Assembly: GCA_051251595.1 (NCBI GenBank)
Contig: JBPOFA010000001.1
Location: 1-64,000 of the forward strand
DNA length: 64,000 bases
Source of the DNA: NORP110 sp051251595
GTDB taxonomy: Bacteria; Pseudomonadota; Alphaproteobacteria; Rhodobacterales; Rhodobacteraceae
Direction: 5' to 3'
Below are positions 25,926 to 34,745 of the stretch, in pieces (within the stretch, counting starts at the first letter, position 1; the number at the start of each line of letters is the position of its first letter). The translations under genes were made by a program, and so were the position numbers. The notes below the pieces were generated by a model. The model saw only the letters and a list, made by a program, of their open reading frames with translations. It was not told where the DNA came from and searched no databases.

Positions 25926-27277
25926 CGTCTCGCAGATCCCTTGCGCGTGCGCTTTTTACCGCGCAATTGTGATTTCTCGATCAGACCTTCGTACTGATGC
26001 GCCAACAAATGCGACTGCACTTGGTTGATCGTGTCCATGGTCACCGAAACCACAATCAACACCGACGTGCCCCCAAAGTAAAAGGGAATCGCGAATTGGT
26101 TGCGCAGAATTTCCGGCAACAGACAGACCAGCGCCAGATAGGCTGAGCCCAGAACCAAAAGCCGCGTCACGACGTAATCCAGATATTCCTCTGTCTTTTT
26201 GCCGGGACGAATGCCTGGGACAAAGCCGTTTTGGTTTTTCAGGTTGTCTGCGACTTCATCCGTTTTGAACGACACGTTGAAGGTGTAGAAGAATGTGAAA
26301 AAGATGATCATTGCTGCAAAGAACAACAGGTACAAAGGCTGTCCCGGGCCGAAATAGGCCAGGATCGTCGACATGATCGGGCCTGTGTCCTGACCAGAGA
26401 ATGTGGCCAAAGTCGTTGGCAGCAGCAACAAAGAGCTGGCAAAGATCGCAGGGATCACACCGGCTGGGTTCACCTTGACGGGCAAGTGGCTGGACCCACC
26501 ATCATAGACCTTCATACCGACCTGTCGGCGCGGGTACTGAATGTGGATCTTGCGCAAGGCGCGTTCCATGAACACAACAAAGCCGATCACCACAACCACC
26601 ATGATGATAACGCCGATCACAACCCCTGGCCCGATCGCACCAGAGCGCCCGGATTCAAAGAATTGCGCCAAAGCGCGCGGCAGTTCTGCCACGATGCCAA
26701 CAAAGATGATCAGCGAAATACCGTTGCCAATACCGCGGGCCGTGATTTGCTCACCCAGCCACATCAGGAACATCGTGCCGCCGACCAGCGTGACAACGCA
26801 GGACGCGACAAAGAACAAGCCCGGATTGCTGACCAGATCCCCAGCCTGCAAAGAGGCTGCAAGGGCATAGGCCTGAAACGTTGCCAGAACGACCGTGCCG
26901 TAGCGCGTGTACTGGTTGATTTTCTTGCGGCCCTGTTCGCCTTCTTTTTTCAATTGCTCCAGCTGTGGAACCATTGCGGTCATCAGCTGAACGATAATCG
27001 AAGCGGAAATATAGGGCATAATTCCAAGGGCAAAAATGCCCATCCGGCTGATCGCGCCGCCGGTGAACATGTTCAGCATTCCACCAATTCCGGTAGAAGC
27101 CGCTTCCATGAAATTGCGAAGGGCGTTCGCGTCAATACCGGGCACCGGAATATATGTGCCAAGGCGGTAAACGATCAACAACCCAAGTGTAAAGAATATG
27201 CGTTGGCGCAACTCTGTGGCTTTCCCGAGGGTGCCCCAGCTTAAGTTGGCTGCCATTTGTTCTGCTGCAGATGCCAT
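25922..27277 (-). CDS. secY: Preprotein translocase subunit SecY
   Basis: 451 aa with about ten membrane helices. Conserved blocks include GIMPYISASIIVQL (plug/helix 2 region), GIGNGISLIIFVGI and the cytoplasmic loop FVPGIRPGKKTEEYLD. It forms the SecYEG channel. It follows rplO after a 102-bp gap containing a hairpin and overlaps adk by 4 bp. Confidence 0.98.
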   Translation of the reverse strand: MASAAEQMAANLSWGTLGKATELRQRIFFTLGLLIVYRLGTYIPVPGIDANALRNFMEAASTGIGGMLNMFTGGAISRMGIFALGIMPYISASIIVQLMTAMVPQLEQLKKEGEQGRKKINQYTRYGTVVLATFQAYALAASLQAGDLVSNPGLFFVASCVVTLVGGTMFLMWLGEQITARGIGNGISLIIFVGIVAELPRALAQFFESGRSGAIGPGVVIGVIIMVVVVIGFVVFMERALRKIHIQYPRRQVGMKVYDGGSSHLPVKVNPAGVIPAIFASSLLLLPTTLATFSGQDTGPIMSTILAYFGPGQPLYLLFFAAMIIFFTFFYTFNVSFKTDEVADNLKNQNGFVPGIRPGKKTEEYLDYVVTRLLVLGSAYLALVCLLPEILRNQFAIPFYFGGTSVLIVVSVTMDTINQVQSHLLAHQYEGLIEKSQLRGKKRTRKGSARR

Positions 27278-27297
27278 TTAAGGTCTCTCATGTGGCA

Positions 27298-27330
27298 GCA
27301 CCGCCGAACCGTCTTCCGGATCGGCGGTGC
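27298..27330 (-). other. Perfect hairpin between rplO and secY
   Basis: GCACCGCCGA and TCGGCGGTGC form a 10-bp perfect stem with a 13-nt loop in the 102-bp gap. No U-tract follows. It probably modulates the ratio of rplO to secY transcript or marks a processing site. Confidence 0.65.
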
Positions 27331-27379
27331 CTAGAAAACTCAGGAAGATGTAAGCAGCCTGTGAGCTGCAAACAACCCT

Positions 27380-27853
27380 TTATTCGGCTGCCGACGCAGA
27401 CGTTACTGTTAGCGAGCCGCCTGCCTTTTCCACCGCCGCGACCGCAGACTTGGAGGCGCCGGTGACGCTCAGTTTGATTTTAGAGGTGATTTCGCCCTTT
27501 GCGAGGATACGAACACCGTCCAATTTGCGACGGATCAGGCCAGACGCCAAAAGCGCGTCTTCGGTGATCTCTGCCTTGGCATCCAATTTCTTGGCGTCGA
27601 TGAATTTCTGTACGAGGCCCAAGTTCACAACCGCGAACTTTTTACGTGTCCGCATGTTAAAGCCACGCTTTGGCAAACGTTGGTACAAAGGCATTTGGCC
27701 GCCTTCGTAACCTTTGATTGCTACACCAGAACGAGACTTTTGCCCCTTGATGCCGCGACCACCGGTCTTACCTTTGCCAGATCCAACACCGCGACCAATA
27801 CGGGTGCGGCTTTTTGTTGCGCCATCATTATCGCGCAGTTCATGTAGTTTCAT
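27380..27853 (-). CDS. rplO: 50S ribosomal protein L15
   Basis: 157 aa from the ATG at 27853 (MKLHELRDNDGATK), the family start; a longer reading adds 31 unrelated residues. The Gly/Arg/Lys-rich N-terminus (GRGVGSGKGKTGGRG) and VGYEGGQMPLYQRLPKRGF-type core are uL15 hallmarks. Normally rpmD lies immediately upstream. Here rpmD is about 14.6 kb away, so rplO needs its own promoter. Confidence 0.97.
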   Translation of the reverse strand: MKLHELRDNDGATKSRTRIGRGVGSGKGKTGGRGIKGQKSRSGVAIKGYEGGQMPLYQRLPKRGFNMRTRKKFAVVNLGLVQKFIDAKKLDAKAEITEDALLASGLIRRKLDGVRILAKGEITSKIKLSVTGASKSAVAAVEKAGGSLTVTSASAAE

Positions 27854-28360
27854 GTCGCTTCTCCTATGCCGGATATGACCCCCAGCGACGGGAGTGGCCA
27901 ACCACGGCGTTTCTTTATCTTGATTCTGTGACCGTCGATCGGCCACTGGAGGCGTTTACACGGTGAACCCGCCGCGATCAAGTGCTGGATGACCGGATGC
28001 GACAAGAGCGCATTTCATTTCGCGACCTCATTTCACCACCGTGCGCGCAACGGCTGCGCGCGGTGATCGGGGGTTTGGCCCAAAACGCCCGTTAACAGTA
28101 TAAAAACAAGGCCCATCAACCGTCGGCAAAGGGTCAGCACCGCGTCGGCAAACCGTATGGCAGTTTGTCGGCCAGATGCCGGGTTAACGCAGCGCACGGC
28201 CTGAATGTTAACGCCCCCCTAATCCACCCAAGGGCAGTGATGCCCGCGCAGGTTCCTCGATATTCACAGAAAACCGGAACGTTTTATTTGCAATCCAGCG
28301 ACAAGATTTCGCCAGCATTGGAAACTAGACAGAAGGGCGAAAAAGGAACTGAGGACGCGC
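27854..28360. other. Divergent intergenic region, left edge of the block splitting the spc operon
   Basis: 507 bp between the rplO start (leftward) and the spermidine-synthase-like gene (rightward). It must hold the promoter for rplO-secY-adk and one for the rightward gene. On the minus strand TATACT (28097-28102) is a good -10 box, but I find no matching -35. A GC-rich imperfect hairpin (CACC...TGCGCGC near 28036-28064) is present. The open frames here are GC-rich chance frames; I see no gene. Confidence 0.5.
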
Positions 28361-30547
28361 ATGGCCGACATAACGACGAACCCAACTTCAATGCCGAGAT
28401 GGCTGACGCCGGCCTTATTTACTGTGACTATCTTTCTGTCGGCGTCGTTGCTTTTCTTTGTGCAGCCGCTTTTTACAAAAGTCGTTCTGCCCCATGTAGG
28501 CGGCGCGCCTGCAGTCTGGACGACCGCCATGCTGTTCTTTCAGACAGTCTTGATCGGCGGTTACCTCTATGCCCATATTATCACCCGCCACCTATCCATG
28601 CGCGCCCAAATCGGCCTGCATTTGAGCCTTTGGGCTTTGGCCCTGATTTTTCTACCGCTCGCCGTGGCAGAGGGGTGGAGCTATGACGCAGAGAAGTCGA
28701 CAGCCTGGCAAACCCTGATGCTGTTTGCAGGGGGCGTCGGGCTTCCATTTGCTGTTTTGTCCGCAAATGCACCGCTCATCCAAAGCTGGTATGCGCGGTC
28801 CAACGGTTATTCCTCCGACGATCCCTATTTTTTGTACGGCGCTTCTAATCTTGGGTCACTCATAGCCTTGCTTGGCTTTCCCCTTGTGGCCGAACCCCTG
28901 TTTGGCGCGACGCAGATCGGATGGGGTTGGACCATTGGGTTTTGGACCTTGGGGGCCCTTCTGTTGTGTTCGGGCCTTATGGTTGGAAAAGGCACAGGCA
29001 CGGTGGCGCAAGCGCCCCAGCGGTCCGCCGCACCAAGCCTAGTCACGCGGTTTCATTGGGGTTTGATCGCTTTCGTACCCTCATCCCTGATGCTTGCGGT
29101 TACGACGAAACTGTCCACTGACGTTGGATCGGTCCCATTGGTCTGGGTCATTCCGCTTGCGCTGTTTCTGCTGACCTTTGTCTTGGTCTTCACCAACAAA
29201 CCCATCGTATCGAACGATACATTGCGATTGGGGTATCTGCTGGGCCTTGGCGGGTTGGCTGCGGTGTTTTCAAACCTGATGGGGCTTCATGTTTCCATCC
29301 CATCGGCCGTGCTTACAGTAGCTGCATTCTTTTTGGCGGCGCTTTATGCGCATGCGCTATTATATGCGGCGCGTCCGTCGCCGGAACATCTGACTACTTT
29401 TTATGTTACAATGTCCGTTGGTGGCGCCCTTGGCGGTTTCTTTAATTCGATCGTCGCACCCAACCTGTTCAACGAACTGCACGAGGGCGCAATAACCGTG
29501 GCGATTGCGGCGCTTTTGCTGTTGGATGCAAAATCCAAGCCCTCTCGCTTGGCGATATGGGCTGCGTGTGGGCTTGCATTGCTACTGTCCGTGCAAGGAC
29601 CATTTACGAATGTCGCGGGACCAACGGTCCTGGCCATCCTTTCGGCCGGGCTATTGGTCGTTATCGCGACAACCATCCGTGCCCACCATCAGGCGCAGGC
29701 GCTTGTGATCTTGTCGGTTCTTGTCGTCGGTCAAACCTTTGCCAATCACGAAACCCCATTGCTGTCAGATCGCAGCTTCTTTGGTGCCCACAAGATCGTG
29801 GAACGCGACGGTCTGCGGATCTATGGGAATGGAACGACGACGCATGGTGCGCAGCGCATTGCCGATTTGAACAGCGCACGGCCAGAGCCTCAGTTCTACT
29901 ACCACAAAAATGGTCCAATGGCGCAAGTTCTGACGTCGGCCACCGGCACGGCGGCCCAGAGTGTTGGGATTGTCGGCTTGGGCATTGGTGCCCTGGCCTG
30001 TTACGGCAAACCGCATCAGGACTGGCACTTTTATGAAATTGACGCGCTTGTGGATCAGATTGCCCGTGATCCGCGCCATTTCACCTTTATGGACACATGC
30101 GCCCCGGACGCGCCCACCTATCTTGGCGACGCGCGCATGGTATTGGCCGATCAGGACCAATTGACTTTCGACATCCTGGTCTTGGATGCCTATTCATCGG
30201 ATTCCGTGCCCGTGCACCTGACGACCTATGAAGCGCTAGAGCTTTATATGAACCGGCTTGGGGATGATGGTTTGCTGATCTTCCACATCTCAAATCGCTA
30301 CTATGACATTGGCCGCCCCCTTGGACGCATTGCAGAAGCTTTGGGGCTAGAGGCGCGCATCCAGAACTATGCTGGCAATAAGACCGACGATCCGGGCGAT
30401 GTTGGGTCCGTGGTGGTCGCTATGGCCCGAAGCCAGGATGCTTTGGGTGTGACCTTAACGGACCCACGCTGGAAAAACCTGCCATCGGATGGCGGCCGTG
30501 TCTGGTCGGATGACTTTGCAAATGTGTTGGAAATCCTGAACCGCTAG
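28361..30547 (+). CDS. Membrane protein with C-terminal spermidine synthase-like domain (fused MFS/spermidine synthase type)
   Basis: 728 aa. The N-terminal two-thirds (about 15-490) is polytopic, with more than ten hydrophobic segments and the motif FFVQPLFTKVVLPHVGG found in this family. The last roughly 220 residues form a Rossmann methyltransferase-like domain: GIVGLGIGALACYG for nucleotide binding, FYEID, GDARMVL, and LDAYSSDSVPVHLTTYEAL with the aspartate expected at the active site. Soluble homologs make spermidine, but this fused family has no proven function. It is the first gene of the inserted block. Confidence 0.85.
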   Translation: MADITTNPTSMPRWLTPALFTVTIFLSASLLFFVQPLFTKVVLPHVGGAPAVWTTAMLFFQTVLIGGYLYAHIITRHLSMRAQIGLHLSLWALALIFLPLAVAEGWSYDAEKSTAWQTLMLFAGGVGLPFAVLSANAPLIQSWYARSNGYSSDDPYFLYGASNLGSLIALLGFPLVAEPLFGATQIGWGWTIGFWTLGALLLCSGLMVGKGTGTVAQAPQRSAAPSLVTRFHWGLIAFVPSSLMLAVTTKLSTDVGSVPLVWVIPLALFLLTFVLVFTNKPIVSNDTLRLGYLLGLGGLAAVFSNLMGLHVSIPSAVLTVAAFFLAALYAHALLYAARPSPEHLTTFYVTMSVGGALGGFFNSIVAPNLFNELHEGAITVAIAALLLLDAKSKPSRLAIWAACGLALLLSVQGPFTNVAGPTVLAILSAGLLVVIATTIRAHHQAQALVILSVLVVGQTFANHETPLLSDRSFFGAHKIVERDGLRIYGNGTTTHGAQRIADLNSARPEPQFYYHKNGPMAQVLTSATGTAAQSVGIVGLGIGALACYGKPHQDWHFYEIDALVDQIARDPRHFTFMDTCAPDAPTYLGDARMVLADQDQLTFDILVLDAYSSDSVPVHLTTYEALELYMNRLGDDGLLIFHISNRYYDIGRPLGRIAEALGLEARIQNYAGNKTDDPGDVGSVVVAMARSQDALGVTLTDPRWKNLPSDGGRVWSDDFANVLEILNR

Positions 30548-30567
30548 GCGTTACCGGGTCGCGCGGA

Positions 30568-31122
30568 TCAGGGCGCAATCAATCGGCGGAACATGTCGCT
30601 GGTTTCTGTCGCAAGTTCTGGTGCGATCACAAATCCATTTTTCACAAGCACCCTGGCAGAGGCCGGGTTGGCCCGTTCGACGCCGCCCAAAAGTTCGATC
30701 GGCTCTTTTTGGTGCTGAAGGCAAAGGATCAAACCCTTTATGAGTTCCGAGGCATAGCCCTTGCCCCAGGCCTGTTCCCCCAGCAGGTAGCCCAGATGCA
30801 TGCTGCTGCTGCCCTCAGCGTCGGGAAAGATCGCAAGGATCAACACACCCAGCACCGCGCCGTCTGTTTTGTCCACAAGCGTCATGACATCGCTTTCCGC
30901 CGCCCGGTCCGTGATCCAGTCACTGACGGCCGTCGCGCCCTTGGGCAGGTGAAGCGGTTCGGGCAGATGCTGCAAAACTGTTGGTGTCAGGATCGCCGTC
31001 AGGGCCGTGACCAACGCCGCATGTTGCGCGGGATCGTTCAGCTGCGATGTCCAGTTCTGAACATTTAGCCGTTCCGTTTGAAATGCATCTAGTCGCAATA
31101 TCGCCCCCTTCGTCGGCCGCAC
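30568..31122 (-). CDS. GNAT family N-acetyltransferase
   Basis: 184 aa. It matches the RimJ/RimL-like GNAT fold: ERLNVQNW at the start, LGYLLGEQAWGKGYASELIKGL with the acetyl-CoA loop (GKGYASE), and the ANPASARVLVKNGF motif near the C-terminus. The acceptor is unknown; protein N-termini and small amines are both common. It is convergent with the fused spermidine-synthase gene, 20 bp apart. Confidence 0.85.
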   Translation of the reverse strand: MRPTKGAILRLDAFQTERLNVQNWTSQLNDPAQHAALVTALTAILTPTVLQHLPEPLHLPKGATAVSDWITDRAAESDVMTLVDKTDGAVLGVLILAIFPDAEGSSSMHLGYLLGEQAWGKGYASELIKGLILCLQHQKEPIELLGGVERANPASARVLVKNGFVIAPELATETSDMFRRLIAP

Positions 31123-31249
31123 AATATCGTTATCGCGGCGTCGTCCAGCTTATAAGATCATTGTCAGATTGGCCATAATTCCTGCGGCATGGCCCTTACA
31201 GGCGCGCGGGCAGGATGCGCAATTCCGTGCCGAGCCGATGTGGAAAACG

Positions 31250-31279
31250 TTGCCTTAGGCAATCGGATTACCGTATACT
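31250..31279 (+). promoter_or_regulatory. Candidate sigma-70 promoter for the lipoprotein gene
   Basis: TTGCCT (31250-31255) and TATACT (31274-31279) are separated by 18 bp, about 70 bp upstream of the lipoprotein ATG. The -10 box is strong. Confidence 0.55.
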
Positions 31280-31349
31280 CTTGGCATCATCGTGTTGCAC
31301 CGCGGTTTGGTGCAAGACTTAGTGTTTCCTAGTGCCGAAAGGGCCTGCA

Positions 31350-31730
31350 ATGCGCAGCTATAAAAAATTTACAGCAATTCCACTCGTCCTCACCCTCGGG
31401 CTTAGCGCCTGCGCGAATACTGGGGCGGGCTACCAGCCGGTCATTGATGGCGCGGTTGGCCCAAACTACAGCAATGACCTGGCACAATGTCAGAATCTTG
31501 CGGCACAGCAAGGGGCTTTGGCAAGCAACACAGCAGGCATGGCTGCCGCTGGTGCCGGCATCGCTGGCGGAACGACCGCCGTCCTGAACAACAAAAACAA
31601 CAACGTGCGTGACGCGGTGATTGTTGGTGCCCTCGCCGGGGTCACAGCCGGTGCGGTTGAGCAAAACGCCAACAAAGAATCGATCATCAAGAACTGCATG
31701 TTGCAGCGTGGATACAACGTCGTCGGCTAA
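31350..31730 (+). CDS. Glycine-zipper lipoprotein (function unknown)
   Basis: 126 aa from the ATG at 31350, which has AAAGGG upstream; a GTG 18 bp earlier is open. The signal peptide ends in the lipobox LSAC, so the cysteine near residue 21 is expected to be lipidated. The mature part has two small-residue stretches (AGMAAAGAGIAGG and AGVTAGAVEQ), typical of glycine-zipper membrane insertion. A late cysteine lies in KNCMLQRGY. Such proteins are often outer-membrane-associated. It stands alone between a promoter and a terminator. Confidence 0.85.
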   Translation: MRSYKKFTAIPLVLTLGLSACANTGAGYQPVIDGAVGPNYSNDLAQCQNLAAQQGALASNTAGMAAAGAGIAGGTTAVLNNKNNNVRDAVIVGALAGVTAGAVEQNANKESIIKNCMLQRGYNVVG

Positions 31731-31780
31731 GCAGGCCCAAGACATGAGCCTCGGCCCCATCGGGACCGATCAAGATTTTG

Positions 31781-31808
31781 ACGCCGCCCTTCACGGGGCG
31801 GCGTTTTC
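31781..31808 (+). terminator. Rho-independent terminator
   Basis: ACGCCGCCC/GGGCGGCGT is a perfect 9-bp stem with a 6-nt loop, followed by TTTCTTT. It ends the lipoprotein transcript. Confidence 0.85.
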
Positions 31809-31880
31809 TTTGCGGCGCGGCTTGGCCCGGTTTAGCCGTGTTCCGTGTTGTGATAGGCTTGGGCGGGAAAGAGGACCCCT

Positions 31881-32516
31881 ATGAACCATTTCAAAACCAA
31901 CGACACCCCGCCGGATTGGTGTGAGCTGCGCGCCTTTTCCGTGCATGCTCTGACCGTTGATGAGGCGCTTGACCAGAACCGGCAGGCCTCAAAGGAACGG
32001 CTGCTGGTGTCGGCGGGGCGTTGCCAGGTCATTGCTGGATCGCACAGTCAGGTTCTGCGGGCGGGGCAGTTTTTTGATCCGCCAGAGGATCAGGGACAGT
32101 GGCGTGTCATCGGCGCGACGACGGATGCGGAATTCGTGCGGCTTTCTGGTGTCTGGGGGGCAGAGATTGCGGGCTGCGGGATTTGGACCATGGAACGGGA
32201 CGAACACGCCAGCGACGCCGGGGACCCGGTCGACTATCCGAAATACACGCGCATGGACAGTCATTACCACGACTATGACGAATACTGGATCTTGCTAGAG
32301 GGCAGCGCAACGGTCGTGGTCGGTGGCTGGTCGCAGGTTGTGAAAACCGGGGATTGCGTGATCATTCCTGCGGGCTGTCACCATGACATGCCGGATGTGC
32401 AAGACACCATGCGCGGCGTTTTCTTTGAAACAACGCTGATTGGTCAAAAACGGTTGGGGCATTTGTGGACCCACACCCATGGCCCGGCCACGCCCAGCCG
32501 GACGGTGCCCCTCTGA
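31881..32516 (+). CDS. Cupin-domain protein
   Basis: 211 aa. The C-terminal half is a cupin barrel: motif 1 is HYHDYDEYWILLEGSATVVVGG (split here; metal ligands His, His and Glu) and motif 2 is GDCVIIPAGCHHDM. The N-terminal half (about 1-110) is probably a second, degenerate barrel. The domain suggests a metal-dependent isomerase, dioxygenase or binding protein; the substrate is unknown. It faces the LysR gene with a 5-bp gap between their ends. Confidence 0.8.
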   Translation: MNHFKTNDTPPDWCELRAFSVHALTVDEALDQNRQASKERLLVSAGRCQVIAGSHSQVLRAGQFFDPPEDQGQWRVIGATTDAEFVRLSGVWGAEIAGCGIWTMERDEHASDAGDPVDYPKYTRMDSHYHDYDEYWILLEGSATVVVGGWSQVVKTGDCVIIPAGCHHDMPDVQDTMRGVFFETTLIGQKRLGHLWTHTHGPATPSRTVPL

Positions 32517-32521
32517 TCAGA

Positions 32522-33409
32522 TCAAGGCTGCGCCCCGGGGGCCGATTGCATCTGCATCAAGGACGCCAGCGCCGGATGCGGGTATTTGCGATTGATCGTG
32601 ACCGCATAAAACGGTTCCAGAATGTTCAAATCGAACGGGGCCGTGACCAGCATGCCATTGGCGACTTCATCCGCCAGCACAACGGCAGGAGCCACGGCAA
32701 CCCCCGCATCAGCCCGCGTCAACAGACGCACCATCGCCATGTCATCGACATCGGCGACGATCTGTGGCGTGACGCCCAGTTTCGTGATCAGGTTCTGAAA
32801 CCCTGCGCGAATGCTGCCTTCGGTCGGAAGGATCAGCGGTTCATGATCCAAAAGCGCCTTGAGGGTCTTGTGCTGCAAACGGCCGGGGTGGCCATGCAGG
32901 CCGACGGCCTGATCTGAAATCCTTTGCGCCGCAAAGTCAGAGGTTGAATCCCCCGCCGGGATTTCCGTGGTCAGCACAACGTCCAGAGCCAGAGACTTCA
33001 GATCCTCCAACAAGGTACGGGTATTACCAGAGCGCAGCACCATCCCATGTTGCCCGCTCTCAAGGAGAGGGCGCAAAAAGGCGAGCTGAAAGTTACGCGA
33101 TAGGGTCGACAAGGCACCGACCCGCAAGGGCGTGCTGACGGTGCTGGTCTGGCGCAAGGTGGCAAGCAATTCCTCACCCGCGCCGAAAATCCGGTCTGCG
33201 TGGTCAAGAGCGATGCGCCCGACCTCTGTCAGCACCAAGCCACGTCCGACGCGGTCAAACAGCTGTTGATCAAGCCGGTCTTCGAGCTGGCGAATTTGAA
33301 TCGACAGGGCCGATTGGGAAATGTTCAGACGATGCGCCGCCTGCCCCAGATTTCCTTCGCGGGCGACTTCGCGGAAATACCGCAGGTGATGATAGTTCAG
33401 CTGGTCCAT
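32522..33409 (-). CDS. LysR-family transcriptional regulator
   Basis: 295 aa from the ATG at 33409 (MDQLNYHHLRYF). The N-terminal winged helix-turn-helix (about 1-65) contains GNLGQAAHRLNISQSALSIQIRQLE. The C-terminal effector domain (about 95-290) has the usual two-lobed pattern. It is divergent from the SbtA-type transporter gene, with a 97-bp AT-rich gap between, so it probably controls it. LysR regulators of this kind control bicarbonate uptake in cyanobacteria (CcmR/CmpR). That parallel is an inference. Confidence 0.92.
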   Translation of the reverse strand: MDQLNYHHLRYFREVAREGNLGQAAHRLNISQSALSIQIRQLEDRLDQQLFDRVGRGLVLTEVGRIALDHADRIFGAGEELLATLRQTSTVSTPLRVGALSTLSRNFQLAFLRPLLESGQHGMVLRSGNTRTLLEDLKSLALDVVLTTEIPAGDSTSDFAAQRISDQAVGLHGHPGRLQHKTLKALLDHEPLILPTEGSIRAGFQNLITKLGVTPQIVADVDDMAMVRLLTRADAGVAVAPAVVLADEVANGMLVTAPFDLNILEPFYAVTINRKYPHPALASLMQMQSAPGAQP

Positions 33410-33506
33410 AGTTTTATTAAATAGAACAATTATAGAGAAAAGATATATTTTATTTTCGAAACCAATCCCTTTAGGCAGCCCCAAAACGCATATCGGGACA
33501 GAACAC

Positions 33507-34583
33507 ATGGACATCCTTACGCACATCCTTTTCACCGTGGTGGACCAACTGCAAAAGCCGACGCTGGCCTTTTTGATCGCCGGGATGCTTTTGGCCTCTC
33601 TTGGCAGCAAATTCGAAGTGCCAGAGCCGGTCTATAAATTCATCGTGCTTGTCCTTTTGCTGAAAGTGGGTCTGGGGGCCGGGATTTCCGTGCGCAGCGC
33701 CGATTTCTGGTCGCTGGCGATCCCGGCGCTCTGTGCTGCGGCTGTCGGGATCAGTATTGTTCTGCTGGGCAGCCAGACCCTGGCCCGGTGGCGCGGCGTG
33801 TCGCGGATTGATGGGATGGCAACAGCGGGGCTTTTTGGCGCTGTGTCAGCCTCGACGCTTGCGGCGGGTATGGCGGTGCTCGATTCCGAAGCGATCCCTT
33901 ACGAAGGTTTCATCGGCGCGCTTTACCCATTCATGGATATCGCAGCGCTTGTGACGGCGATTGTGCTGGCCAAGGTCAGCCTGGCCCGGCGGGCGGTCAG
34001 CAGCGGGGGCAATGGTGGGGCCGCCACGATGACCCTGGGCGGCGGGGCCCCGCAAATGAAGTCTCAGGTGGTTGGGCTGGAAAAGGGACTGTTGCAGGGC
34101 ATTCTGGTCGACACCCTGCGCAGCCCGGCGATTTCGGCGCTGCTGATCGGCCTGGGGATCGGCATTCTTGCGGAACCGGACGCGGTATATCACAGCTTTT
34201 ATGAACCCTTGTTCAAGGGGTTGCTGTCGATCCTGATGCTGATCATGGGGATGGAGGCCTGGTCACGGCTGTCAGAGCTGCGCAAGGTTGCGCATGCCTA
34301 TATCCTTTACGGTCTGGCCGCGCCGCTTGTGCATGGGATGCTGGGATTTGGCGCAGGGCTGATCGCGCACCATCTGACCGGATTTTCCGCTGGCGGTACG
34401 GTCTTGCTGGCGGCGATGGCCGCGTCGAGTTCTGACATTTCCGGGCCACCCACCATGCGCGCGGCCCTGCCAGAGGCGAACCCTTCGGCCTATGTTGGCA
34501 CCTCGACCGGTCTGGGCACGCCGGTTGCGATCCTAAGCCTGCCCTTGTTCATCGCCCTGGCAGAGGCCTTTATTGGGTGGTAG
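33507..34583 (+). CDS. Sodium-dependent bicarbonate transporter (SbtA family)
   Basis: 358 aa with about ten membrane helices in two inverted halves. It matches the SbtA/DUF897 family: TLAFLIAGMLLASLGSKFEVP near the start, LLKVGLGAGI, GLFGAVSASTLAAGMAVLD, and in the second half SSSDISGPPTMRAALPEANPS. A hydrophilic glycine-rich loop (near 170-185) is where cyanobacterial SbtA is regulated. No sbtB PII-like gene follows; the next sequence is a pseudogene. A divergent LysR gene probably regulates it. Confidence 0.9.
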   Translation: MDILTHILFTVVDQLQKPTLAFLIAGMLLASLGSKFEVPEPVYKFIVLVLLLKVGLGAGISVRSADFWSLAIPALCAAAVGISIVLLGSQTLARWRGVSRIDGMATAGLFGAVSASTLAAGMAVLDSEAIPYEGFIGALYPFMDIAALVTAIVLAKVSLARRAVSSGGNGGAATMTLGGGAPQMKSQVVGLEKGLLQGILVDTLRSPAISALLIGLGIGILAEPDAVYHSFYEPLFKGLLSILMLIMGMEAWSRLSELRKVAHAYILYGLAAPLVHGMLGFGAGLIAHHLTGFSAGGTVLLAAMAASSSDISGPPTMRAALPEANPSAYVGTSTGLGTPVAILSLPLFIALAEAFIGW

Positions 34584-34745
34584 GGCAAGCAGCTTTTGAT
34601 TGTGGACGAGCCGACCAACCACCTTGATCTTGAAGCCGTCGAAACCCTAGAGGCGGCGTTGAACGGCTATGATGGCGCGATGATTGTGGTCAGCACCGAT
34701 GAGACCTTTCTGGATCACATCGGTATTGAGCGCAGTTACGAACTG
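34584..34745 (+). pseudogene. Remnant of an ABC-F family ATPase (C-terminal part only)
   Basis: Directly after the SbtA stop, an open frame reads GKQLLIVDEPTNHLDLEAVETL, then VVSTDETFLDHIGIERSYEL. This is the Walker B, D-loop and switch region of the second ATPase domain of an ABC-F protein, followed by the typical C-terminal strand. Walker A and the signature motif are missing. The usual SHD is STD here, and the frame runs on into antisense of the next gene. It is a truncated fossil, probably left by a rearrangement. Confidence 0.8.

Noticed and set aside
26231..27244. 337-codon plus-strand frame antisense to secY
   Set aside because: Complement of a membrane protein gene; rich in His/Asp/Arg/Gln, no motif, no ribosome site.
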